Notes under the pieces: generated by a model
Told to the model about the DNA's origin: nothing
What the model saw: the letters and a program-made list of their open reading frames with translations, nothing else
Database searches by the model: none
Part shown: positions 1-5,893 of the stretch, piece after piece
Position numbering within the stretch: the stretch's first letter is position 1
Layout: every line of letters starts with the position of its first letter
Position numbers and translations under genes: made by a program
DNA from: Bacteroidales bacterium
GTDB lineage: Bacteria > Bacteroidota > Bacteroidia > Bacteroidales > Muribaculaceae
Reading direction: 5' to 3'
Length of the DNA: 12,320 nt
Assembly: GCA_004557565.1 (NCBI GenBank)
Contig: SFGS01000069.1
Coordinates: 1-12,320 of the forward strand

Positions 1-41
1 TCCGCCACCCTCTTACGAGGGCTATCCACTTTGCCCCAAGG
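1..41 (-). repeat. Inverted fragment of the intergenic hairpin element
   Basis: Read on the minus strand, this stretch carries CCTTGGGGCAAAGTGGA (25-41), identical to 17 bases of the element copy at 12243-12259. It is followed by a hairpin (stems CCCTC 8-12 and GAGGG 17-21, loop TTAC) and then TGGCGG (complement of 2-7). At 12272-12277 the other copy also has TGGCGG after its hairpin, but the hairpin itself differs in sequence. The element is cut by the window edge, so its extent to the left is unknown. Confidence 0.6.
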
Positions 42-304
42 ATAAAAACCGCTCGCCGTTTCACGGCGAAAAACCCCTGATGATAACATGATTTCTTGGT
101 AAAAAGCCGCATCAAATTTCTCAAAACGATTTTGCATGGTAGGGACGCGATACTTCGCGTCCGCGACAAATGGTCGATATTCAATATGATACTACAATTA
201 TGGGCGGACGTGAAGTATCACGTCCCTACCGGGTTTGGTTTTTCGCCGAAGGCGAGTGTTTTTTATGTTTTTGTTTCAGTCCCCCTCCCCAGTATTTTTC
301 CACT
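42..304 (+). repeat. Palindromic MITE-like intergenic element, copy 1
   Basis: The right end, CCAGTATTTTTCCACT (289-304), is the reverse complement of the left end of the copy at 12165 (AGTGGAAAATTACTGG) with one mismatch. Segment 42-76 (ATAAAAAC, then hairpin TCGCCG-TTTCA-CGGCGA at 53-69, then AAAAACC) is an inverted match to 236-263, which holds hairpin TCGCC-GAA-GGCGA at 243-255, so the two halves are arms of a large imperfect palindrome. A pair of inverted REP-like hairpins sits in the centre (139-229). The left terminal repeat is not visible; that side is occupied by the inverted fragment at 1-41. No protein is credible here. The right end lies 11 bases before the -33 box of the next gene. 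Confidence 0.7.
139..229 (+). repeat. REPIN: two inverted GTAG-headed hairpins
   Basis: The left unit starts GTAG (139-142), then stem GGACGCGA (143-150), loop TACT, stem TCGCGTCC (155-162). The right unit is its mirror: GGACGTGA (206-213), loop AGTA, TCACGTCC (218-225), then CTAC (226-229). A GTAG-type tetranucleotide in front of a palindrome is the hallmark of REP sequences linked to RAYT (TnpA-REP, Y1) transposases, and two inverted REPs form a REPIN. The 43-base spacer (163-205) recurs with about six differences at 10592-10634. Seen: palindromes and head motif. Inferred: mobilisation by a RAYT encoded elsewhere. Confidence 0.7.
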
Positions 305-314
305 GAACCGATTT

Positions 315-345
315 TTTGGGGAAATTGAGATTTTGTTTATCTTTG
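315..345 (+). promoter_or_regulatory. Bacteroidota-type promoter of the hydrolase gene
   Basis: TTTG at 315-318 and TATCTTTG at 338-345 are separated by 19 bases, matching the Bacteroidota housekeeping consensus TTTG-N19..21-TAnnTTTG. Transcription would start near 350-352, giving a leader of about 20 bases before the ATG at 373. This excludes the TTG at 361 as the likely start. Confidence 0.65.
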
Positions 346-372
346 TTGGGTGTAATTTAATTGGATTTAGTG

Positions 373-1689
373 ATGATGATACGACGATGGTTTTTGATAT
401 TGATGGCGGCGGTGGCTGGTATGGCGGCTGACGCGGCTGATTTTTGTGGTGAGTGGTCGGGCAAACTCAGTGTGGGTGTTGCGAGTCTGAAAGTGGTGCT
501 GCATGTGGAGAAGCAGGGCGACGGCTATGCCTGTACGTTCGACAGTCCCATGCAGGGCGCTTACGGCATTCCTTGCTCGGCTACGGTGCAGGGCGATTCG
601 CTCACTGTGGATATTGCGCCGGCTGACGCTGACTACAAGGGCGTGATCAGTGCTGACGATGCCGCAATCGAGGGCGTTTTCTCGCAAATGGGGCAGTCGT
701 TACCGCTCACGTTTCACCGTGTGGTGAAGGTGACTGAGGCTCCCAAGCCCTACAAGGAGACCGAGGTGATGGTTGATGCAGGCGGTGGCGTGCAGTTGGC
801 TGGCACCTTCTCGCTGCCACAAGGCGACGGCCCATTTCCTGCTGTGGTGTTGCTCACCGGCAGCGGTGCGCAAGACCGCGACGAGACCATCGGCGACTAT
901 AAACCGTTTGCCCAAATTGCCGACAGCCTTGCGTGCCATGGCATTGCCGTGCTGCGCTGCGACGACCGTGGTGTGGGTGGTTCAAGCATTGCGTCGGGCT
1001 ACGAAACCACTGCCGACTTCGCCGCTGATGCCCTTGCCATGCTCCGTGCGCTCAAATCTTACAGCGGGGTGGACTCTACCCGTGTGGGCTACATCGGGCA
1101 CAGTGAGGGCGGCTTAATCGCCATTCTCAACGCCACAAAGGGCGCACGCTTCATCGTCACGCTTGCCGCCCCAGGTGTGAAAGGCAAGGATTTGCTGATG
1201 AAGCAGAACGAGAAGGTGGCGCAGGTGACAGGCGCAGAACTCACGGAAGATAAGAAGGAAATGCTGGAGGCGGTGTTCACTGCCGTAGAGACCGAGGAAA
1301 GCGAGTCGATGCTCACACGCCAATTGAAATTGCTGCTCGCCGAGTTGCCATTGAATGTGCGCAACGCCCAAATTGAGGCGTTCACCACGCCATGGTACCG
1401 CTTCTTCGTGCGCCTCGACCCCACGGAGGCCCTCAAAGCCATCGCTAAGGACAAGAAAGTGGCAATGCTCGCCCTCAATGGCGAAATGGACGCACAGGTG
1501 GATGCCGACCAGAATTTAAGCGCCATCAAGGCACAGGTGCCACAGGCGCAAATCCGCCGCTATCCCACACTCAACCACATGTTCCAGCCCTGCGAAAGCA
1601 TCGCCAAAAGCCTCGACTACGTAGGCAATCCCAACCCCTTCTCCCCCGAAGCCATCACCGAAATCATCCACTTCATCAAAGGAATTTAA
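373..1689 (+). CDS. Secreted alpha/beta-fold serine hydrolase
   Basis: A 438-residue exported protein. Residues 1-22 form a signal peptide (Arg-Arg, hydrophobic core, cleavage near ADA). Residues about 23-120 are a small beta-rich domain before the catalytic fold. The alpha/beta hydrolase domain runs from about residue 130 to the end, with LLTGSGAQDRD near the oxyanion region, the nucleophile elbow GHSEGG (Ser244), a likely acid Asp373 in NGEMDAQ, and the catalytic His402 in TLNHMF. A helical insert (about 275-340) probably forms a lid. The layout resembles S9/S15-like esterases or peptidases; the substrate cannot be told. I chose ATG 373 (376 is equally possible) because the promoter lies at 315-345. 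It is monocistronic, and no strong plus-strand terminator follows. Confidence 0.85.
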   Translation: MMIRRWFLILMAAVAGMAADAADFCGEWSGKLSVGVASLKVVLHVEKQGDGYACTFDSPMQGAYGIPCSATVQGDSLTVDIAPADADYKGVISADDAAIEGVFSQMGQSLPLTFHRVVKVTEAPKPYKETEVMVDAGGGVQLAGTFSLPQGDGPFPAVVLLTGSGAQDRDETIGDYKPFAQIADSLACHGIAVLRCDDRGVGGSSIASGYETTADFAADALAMLRALKSYSGVDSTRVGYIGHSEGGLIAILNATKGARFIVTLAAPGVKGKDLLMKQNEKVAQVTGAELTEDKKEMLEAVFTAVETEESESMLTRQLKLLLAELPLNVRNAQIEAFTTPWYRFFVRLDPTEALKAIAKDKKVAMLALNGEMDAQVDADQNLSAIKAQVPQAQIRRYPTLNHMFQPCESIAKSLDYVGNPNPFSPEAITEIIHFIKGI

Positions 1690-1692
1690 GGA

Positions 1693-1834
1693 GTCAACAA
1701 GTCAACAGGTCAACGAGTTTTCGAATCTTCGAATCTTCGAGATTTCGAATTTTCGAGATTTCGATGATTCGAGGAAGGCGAAGCTATCGTCTTAACTTCT
1801 TCAACTTCTTAACTTCTTATAAAATCTTCTTGAC
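1693..1834. repeat. Degenerate 8-bp-period repeats between genes
   Basis: Three blocks of short repeats fill the gap after the hydrolase gene. The first is three units of GTCAACAN-type octamers (1693-1716). The second is seven octamers in exact register from 1720 to 1775, each starting TTCGA. The third is AACTTCTT-type units at about 1793-1834, with 8-9 base spacing. An 8-base period rules out a coding repeat. I know of no function; slippage-prone minisatellite decay is one explanation. Confidence 0.65.
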
Positions 1835-1841
1835 TTCTGAT

Positions 1842-1888
1842 AAAAAAAATCGAAAGGCTGCTGGGCGTGGGTGCTCAGCAGCCTTTCG
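1842..1888 (-). terminator. Rho-independent terminator of the pdxJ-tonB operon
   Basis: A perfect 13-bp stem, CGAAAGGCTGCTG (1851-1863) with CAGCAGCCTTTCG (1876-1888), encloses a 12-base loop. On the minus strand it is followed by eight T (plus-strand A run 1842-1849). It sits 22 bases beyond the tonB stop codon. Confidence 0.9.
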
Positions 1889-1910
1889 GTTATGAGGTTG
1901 ATGGGATTGA

Positions 1911-2744
1911 CTATTTGAAGCGCCAGGTGATGGTGCCGTCGCCGTTGGTGGTGCGGTTGTTAGGCACTGCAAAGCGGCTCTTGAGAGATTCGCGTTCGCA
2001 GTAGGCGCGCACGTCACGGTGTCGCCATGCTTCGCCTGTTCCGCTGATGGCTCTTGCCTCAATCACGTGGCCACGGGCGTTGACGGTCACTTTCACGGTG
2101 ATAGAACCCTCGTAGCGGCTGTGTGGGCGGCCCCAATATGAGCCAGTATAGCCCACAAGGCCCGAACCGATGGTGCCGTGGCCGCTAATGTCGCCAGTGC
2201 TTGATGCGCCGTTTGGCGAACCTTGCGTTCTGCCGCTGCCAGAGCCCTTGCCGAATGCGTTTTTCATACGCTTGTCGGTTTCCGACTCTACTTTCGAACT
2301 TGCGCCTTGGCTGCGCTTGTTGGCGGCCTTAGCCTGTGGCTTAGGGTTGGGCTTCGATGCGCCAGTCTTTTTCTTGTCGTCATCTTTCTTCTCGACGGTC
2401 TTCACCTTCATAGGCGAAGGCTTCTCGGTGGTGATATTCTTTGGTGGCAGAGGAGCCACTTTACCCGCATCCTGAAGTTCGTCGCCTTCCGCCTCGTTGC
2501 CAGTCTCCGTGCTTTCGGCGTTTTCTGGCTCGTTGTCGTCGTTGTGGTCGCTTTCAGTAGGGTCGGGAGTGTCACCGAGTTTTGCGAGCATATCTCCGCC
2601 AGCGTCCTCCATCATGGTGATGTAGGGCTGCTCCTGTGGTACTTCGATGCCCGGAAGCACGTACCAAATCATAAACAGCAGCACCCCCAGCGTGATGATG
2701 GTGGTGATGATAGCGGATATTATTTCATTTTTTCTTTCGTTCAT
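1911..2744 (-). CDS. tonB: TonB-like energy-transducing protein
   Basis: A 277-residue periplasm-spanning protein coupling the ExbB-ExbD motor to outer-membrane receptors. One N-terminal membrane anchor (about residues 8-30) has a short cytoplasmic tail. A long disordered linker follows, first acidic (about 58-90, rich in Asp, Glu and Asn) and then Lys/Pro-rich and basic (about 95-165), then a Gly/Ser-rich hinge (about 165-195). The C-terminal domain (about 205-277) has the beta-alpha-beta pattern of TonB/TolA C-termini: GSITVKVTVNARGHVIEA, then a helix and a last strand TITWRF. Its ATG overlaps the exbD stop as ATGA, suggesting translational coupling. A TolA-like role is an alternative, but the exbB-exbD context fits TonB or a TonB paralogue. 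Last gene of the operon. Confidence 0.82.
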   Translation of the reverse strand: MNERKNEIISAIITTIITLGVLLFMIWYVLPGIEVPQEQPYITMMEDAGGDMLAKLGDTPDPTESDHNDDNEPENAESTETGNEAEGDELQDAGKVAPLPPKNITTEKPSPMKVKTVEKKDDDKKKTGASKPNPKPQAKAANKRSQGASSKVESETDKRMKNAFGKGSGSGRTQGSPNGASSTGDISGHGTIGSGLVGYTGSYWGRPHSRYEGSITVKVTVNARGHVIEARAISGTGEAWRHRDVRAYCERESLKSRFAVPNNRTTNGDGTITWRFK

Positions 2745-3250
2745 TGATTGGGTGGTGTTGCAGCATCGGTTGCTGAGGCTGCAGGTTGCGTTACGTCTTG
2801 TTCAGGGGCTTCGTTGGCGCTGGACGAAGAAGGTTTGGTGGCAAGCACCACTTTCAGTCCGGCCTTAGTGCCCAAATCAAGAATTTCAACGATTTTGCCG
2901 TATGGCACGGCTTCGTCGGCATGAAGTGCCACAAACTGGTGTTCGCTGTCGCTGCCGTTTTTCACGCTTTGCAAAAAGCCCACGAGTTGGGTTTCGTCCA
3001 CAGGTCGTGCGTAGCCCTCGTTGAGGGAGTCGGCTTCAGTGACCCACACACGCTGCAAGCTGTCGATGTAGATGCGGCTCGAAGGCTTCAGCTGTGTGGT
3101 TTGGCTGCTTTGTGGCAGATTCACTTCCAGTGCCGACGGAAACACGAAGGTGGAAGTCACCATAAAGAAGATAAGCAGCAGGAACACCACGTCGGTCATC
3201 GACGACATGCTGAACGCACTTTGAGTATCGTGTTGTCGTTTTAATGCCAT
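2741..3250 (-). CDS. exbD: ExbD/TolR-family proton-channel subunit
   Basis: A 169-residue biopolymer transport protein. It has a short cytoplasmic N-terminus, a single membrane helix (about residues 19-38, TDVVFLLLIFFMVTSTFVF) and a periplasmic domain (about 45-140). Asp20 at the start of the helix matches the essential proton-carrying Asp of ExbD/TolR (Asp25 in E. coli ExbD). The periplasmic domain ends in a strand-rich segment (KIVEILDLGTKAGLKVVLAT) typical of the family. The tail (about 141-169) is a low-complexity Ser/Ala/Pro/Gln stretch beyond the usual fold. It lies 29 bases after exbB and overlaps tonB by 4 bases. Only one ExbD is present here, whereas many Bacteroidota loci carry two. 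Confidence 0.88.
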   Translation of the reverse strand: MALKRQHDTQSAFSMSSMTDVVFLLLIFFMVTSTFVFPSALEVNLPQSSQTTQLKPSSRIYIDSLQRVWVTEADSLNEGYARPVDETQLVGFLQSVKNGSDSEHQFVALHADEAVPYGKIVEILDLGTKAGLKVVLATKPSSSSANEAPEQDVTQPAASATDAATPPNQ

Positions 3251-3279
3251 TTTTTTAATTCTGCGTAGTAAAAGTTTTG

Positions 3280-3969
3280 TTATTTAGCTGGCTCGTTGAG
3301 CAAGTCCATGAATTCCATGGTGTTTCTTTCGAGTTTGTTCATCACTTTCTTCACGCGGCTTGAGAGGAAGTTGTAGGCAAACATAGCGATGATACCCACA
3401 ATCAAACCAGCCACGGTGGTCACCAATGCCTCGTAGATACCTTGTGAGAGCACGGTCACGTTGGCACTTGAGCCTGCGCCAGCGAGAGCCATAAACGCCT
3501 GCACCATACCGGTAACGGTACCCAAGAAGCCAAGCATAGGAGCACCTGCTGCGGTGGTAGCGAGCCAAGAGAAGCCCTTTTCAAGTTTCGACACCTCGAT
3601 GTTACCCACATTTTCCACAGCCACGAGCACGTCGTTCATTGGGCGGCCAATGCGAGAGATACCTTTTTCAATCATGCGGCTTGAAGGAGAGTTGGTCTGC
3701 TGACAGAGCGCGCGAGCCTCTTCAATTTTGCCTTGGTGAATGAAGGTCTTGATTTTCTGCATGAAATCCTTGTCTTCACGACTTGCGCCAGTGATGGCGA
3801 AAGTGCGCTCGAAGAAGATATAAATACTCACGATGGCGAGCAGTGCCAGAGGAATCATAATCCAACCGCCTTTGAGCGTGAGGTCCCACAGGCTTTCGTT
3901 TGCCACTGTGGTGGCAGATGCTTTGGCTGCTGTGGTGGCTTGTGCCAAAATCATGTTAAGTGCTGTCAT
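3280..3969 (-). CDS. exbB: ExbB/TolQ/MotA-family proton-channel subunit
   Basis: A 229-residue inner-membrane protein, the pentameric motor core that works with ExbD. Three membrane segments are visible: about 36-54 (WIMIPLALLAIVSIYIFF), about 134-160 and about 181-203. A cytoplasmic helical region lies between the first two (EDKDFMQKIKTFIHQGKIEEA onward). The second segment carries the family signature GAPMLGFLGTVTGMVQAF (142-159), and the third has ALVTTVAGLIVGI. The start could be Met1 or Met6; Met1 has an A-rich upstream typical of the phylum. The gene follows pdxJ by 46 bases and precedes exbD by 29, so co-transcription is likely. Confidence 0.9.
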   Translation of the reverse strand: MTALNMILAQATTAAKASATTVANESLWDLTLKGGWIMIPLALLAIVSIYIFFERTFAITGASREDKDFMQKIKTFIHQGKIEEARALCQQTNSPSSRMIEKGISRIGRPMNDVLVAVENVGNIEVSKLEKGFSWLATTAAGAPMLGFLGTVTGMVQAFMALAGAGSSANVTVLSQGIYEALVTTVAGLIVGIIAMFAYNFLSSRVKKVMNKLERNTMEFMDLLNEPAK

Positions 3970-4015
3970 TTTCTGTAGTTATTGTTTTGTTTTTATTGTT
4001 TCAGAGCAGTTTGTT

Positions 4016-4729
4016 TTATTTCAGACATTCCTTGTATGCCTTGATGGTGTTTTCCAAGCCCATATACAGCGCGTCGCTGATCAGGCTGTGGCCAATCGAC
4101 ACTTCAAGCAGGTGTGGCACATGCTCCTTGAAGTACTTCAGATTTTGAAGATTCAGGTCGTGGCCGGCGTTCAGCCCCAGTCCCACCTTGTGTGCGGCTT
4201 CGGCGGCGCGGGTGAATGGCGCAACTGCCTCTTCGGGGTTGTCGGGATACATCTGGGCGTAAGGCTCGGTGTAGAGTTCCACACGGTCGGCACCTGTTTT
4301 CGCCGCCAGACGGATGTTCTCTTCATCGGTGCCCACGAAAATGCTGGTGCGGATTCCTGCCTCTTTCAGTCGGTCGACGATGCCGGTGAGAAATTCAAGA
4401 TGGTCGGCCACCACCCAGCCAGCCGACGAGGTGAGCGCGTCGGGAGCGTCGGGCACGAGTGTCACTTGCGAAGGGCGAGCCAAGAGCACGAGCTTCATGA
4501 AGTCGTCACTTGGATAGCCCTCGATGTTAAACTCTGTGCGAATGAGTGGACGCAACGCAAACACGTCGTCGTGCTTGATGTGGCGTTCGTCGGGGCGTGG
4601 GTGCACTGTGATGCCGTCGGCTCCGAAGCGTTCGCAGTCGATAGCCACGTGTTCCACGTTTGGCACATTGCCGCCACGAGCGTTGCGCAAAGTGGCTACT
4701 TTATTGATGTTTACACTTAAATTTACCAT
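4016..4729 (-). CDS. pdxJ: Pyridoxine 5'-phosphate synthase
   Basis: A 237-residue cytoplasmic TIM-barrel enzyme that condenses 3-amino-2-oxopropyl phosphate with 1-deoxyxylulose 5-phosphate to give pyridoxine 5'-phosphate, the last ring-forming step of DXP-dependent vitamin B6 synthesis. The family signatures are complete: LSVNINKVATLRNARGG (4-20), HPRPDERHI (43-51), EFNIEG with the catalytic-type Glu70 (66-71), LVPD (91-94), LNAGHDLN (187-194, His about 190) and SIGHS (211-215). The length is normal for PdxJ. First gene of the minus-strand operon and divergent from nadK. Its linkage to exbB-exbD-tonB is, from memory, a common Bacteroidales arrangement with no obvious metabolic reason. Confidence 0.95.
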   Translation of the reverse strand: MVNLSVNINKVATLRNARGGNVPNVEHVAIDCERFGADGITVHPRPDERHIKHDDVFALRPLIRTEFNIEGYPSDDFMKLVLLARPSQVTLVPDAPDALTSSAGWVVADHLEFLTGIVDRLKEAGIRTSIFVGTDEENIRLAAKTGADRVELYTEPYAQMYPDNPEEAVAPFTRAAEAAHKVGLGLNAGHDLNLQNLKYFKEHVPHLLEVSIGHSLISDALYMGLENTIKAYKECLK

Positions 4730-4951
4730 TTGTGTATGTCGAGTTTAGTTTTTTTTAGAGCGATATGGCTCCGTTTAGTGTGGTTTTGCGAAAAAAAATC
4801 GTAAATTTGCCACAACACAATAACTATGCAAAAATAAAAAGAATTGGAGAGATATAAAAGTAAAATATGCTTAAATGGACAATTCTTTGCTTTTTTGCAG
4901 CCAGCCAGCATCTGCTGGTGGGTGTGAATAATGTAAGAAGTGGAGGCGATG

Positions 4952-4969
4952 TTCAATCCGTGGATTGAA
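4952..4969. promoter_or_regulatory. Palindrome beside the nadK promoter
   Basis: A perfect 8-bp inverted repeat, TTCAATCC and GGATTGAA, is separated by two bases and ends five bases before the -33-like box at 4974. It could be a regulator site. Alternatively, with the following TTTATTT, it could be a weak plus-strand terminator for a short upstream transcript. Only the symmetry is observed. Confidence 0.35.
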
Positions 4970-4973
4970 TTTA

Positions 4974-5005
4974 TTTCGCTGTGTTTCAGAAAAGTAATAT
5001 CTTTG
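4974..5005 (+). promoter_or_regulatory. Promoter immediately before nadK
   Basis: TATCTTTG at 4998-5005 fits the TAnnTTTG -7 element, and TTTC at 4974-4977 (one mismatch to TTTG) lies 20 bases upstream. The start codon is only four bases beyond the -7 element, so transcription from here would begin at or near the ATG and give a leaderless or almost leaderless message. Confidence 0.5.
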
Positions 5006-5009
5006 GAAG

Positions 5010-5888
5010 ATGAAAATATCTATTTTTGGCAACGAATTTCAGCACGAATCGCTTGAGCAGGTGAAACTGCTGTTGAGCCTTCTGCACGACACAGGCGCTG
5101 AACTGTGGGGCGATCCTTCGTATGTGCACTTTTTGAACCATGAAGTGGGCGAGGTTCCCTATCTCAACGTGTTTGGCAAGGGGGCGGCCATGCGTGCCGA
5201 TGTGGCAATCAGCATTGGCGGCGACGGCACTTTTTTGCGCACCGCACAGGCGGTGGCACTGCAGAGCGTCCCCATCATGGGCATCAACGCCGGGCATTTG
5301 GGCTATCTCACCACCGTCGACATCAGCGAAACGGCACAAGCCGTGAAGTGCCTGCTGTCGGGCGACTACGACATTGAGGAACGCTCCATGCTCCAGCTGA
5401 TGCTGCCTTCGGGCTACGAGGAAGCCAAACGCTTCGCCCTCAATGAGGTGGCTATTCTTCGCCAAGACACATCTTCCACCATCAAATTAGATGTGAGCCT
5501 CGACGATGTGGCGCTCACCACATTCAACGGCGATGGTATGCTGCTCTGCACCCCCACAGGCTCCACAGCCTACAATCTGAGTGTGGGTGGTCCAATCCTC
5601 CATCCCCAATCACGCTGCTTCGTGCTTTCGCCCATCTCTCCGCACGCCCTCACGATGCGCCCGGTGGTGTTTGCCGACACCTCGATGCTGCGCGTGACGG
5701 TGCGCAGTAGGGCACGGCTGTTTCAGGTGAGCGTAGATGGCGAAACCATCGACATGCCATCAGGCACCACGCTCCGCATAGCCAAAGCGCCATTCCCGAC
5801 CCGTGTGATTATGCTGAAGGGGCACCGCTTTGCTCGAGTGCTGCGCACAAAACTGATGTGGGGCAAAGACAACAGAGGGGAGGAATAG
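5010..5888 (+). CDS. nadK: NAD kinase
   Basis: A 292-residue cytoplasmic enzyme that phosphorylates NAD to NADP, the only de novo route to NADP. The N-terminal part starts MKISIFGN and leads to the GGDGT motif (70-74; Asp72 is the catalytic-type residue) followed by FLRTAQ. The NE motif (145-146) and the second signature GDGMLLCTPTGSTAYN (174-189) lie in the C-terminal beta domain, followed by GGPILHP (193-199) and SVDGE (241-245). Length and motif spacing are normal for the bacterial family. The start is fixed by the conserved N-terminus, although the promoter lies almost on top of it. The next gene begins 5 bases after the stop, implying an operon. Confidence 0.96.
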   Translation: MKISIFGNEFQHESLEQVKLLLSLLHDTGAELWGDPSYVHFLNHEVGEVPYLNVFGKGAAMRADVAISIGGDGTFLRTAQAVALQSVPIMGINAGHLGYLTTVDISETAQAVKCLLSGDYDIEERSMLQLMLPSGYEEAKRFALNEVAILRQDTSSTIKLDVSLDDVALTTFNGDGMLLCTPTGSTAYNLSVGGPILHPQSRCFVLSPISPHALTMRPVVFADTSMLRVTVRSRARLFQVSVDGETIDMPSGTTLRIAKAPFPTRVIMLKGHRFARVLRTKLMWGKDNRGEE

Positions 5889-5893
5889 CGGCG

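Larger units (their letters stand above)
4730..5009. promoter_or_regulatory. Divergent control region between pdxJ and nadK
   Basis: This 280-base gap is AT-rich. It holds possible -7 elements in both directions: TAAATTTG on the plus strand (4802-4809) and TATTTTTG on the minus strand (4836-4829). The minus-strand one would give pdxJ a leader of about 90 bases. Neither has a clean TTTG at the right distance. Two hairpins are visible: CCAGCA-TC-TGCTGG (4905-4918) and TTCAATCC-GT-GGATTGAA (4952-4969). A plus-strand transcript from about 4816 would cover both before nadK. No convincing gene is present. Confidence 0.4.

Noticed and set aside
96..431. 111-codon open frame in the first repeat element
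   Set aside because: It runs through REP hairpins and the hydrolase promoter and lacks domain-like sequence. The repeat explains the DNA better.
1693..1834. CRISPR-like array
   Set aside because: The units are only 8 bases long with no unique spacers of regular length, and no cas genes are nearby.
3833..4720. Long open frame on the plus strand, antisense to pdxJ
   Set aside because: It overlaps a clear PdxJ with all its motifs, and its translation is rich in His, Val and Cys without domain-like features, as expected for a shadow frame in GC-rich DNA.
4867..4968. 33-codon small open frame with a hydrophobic start (MLKWTILCFFAAS)
   Set aside because: The only purine-rich site (GGAGAG, 4846-4851) is 15 bases away, the frame ends inside a palindrome, and conservation cannot be assessed. 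Kept only as a possible leader peptide.
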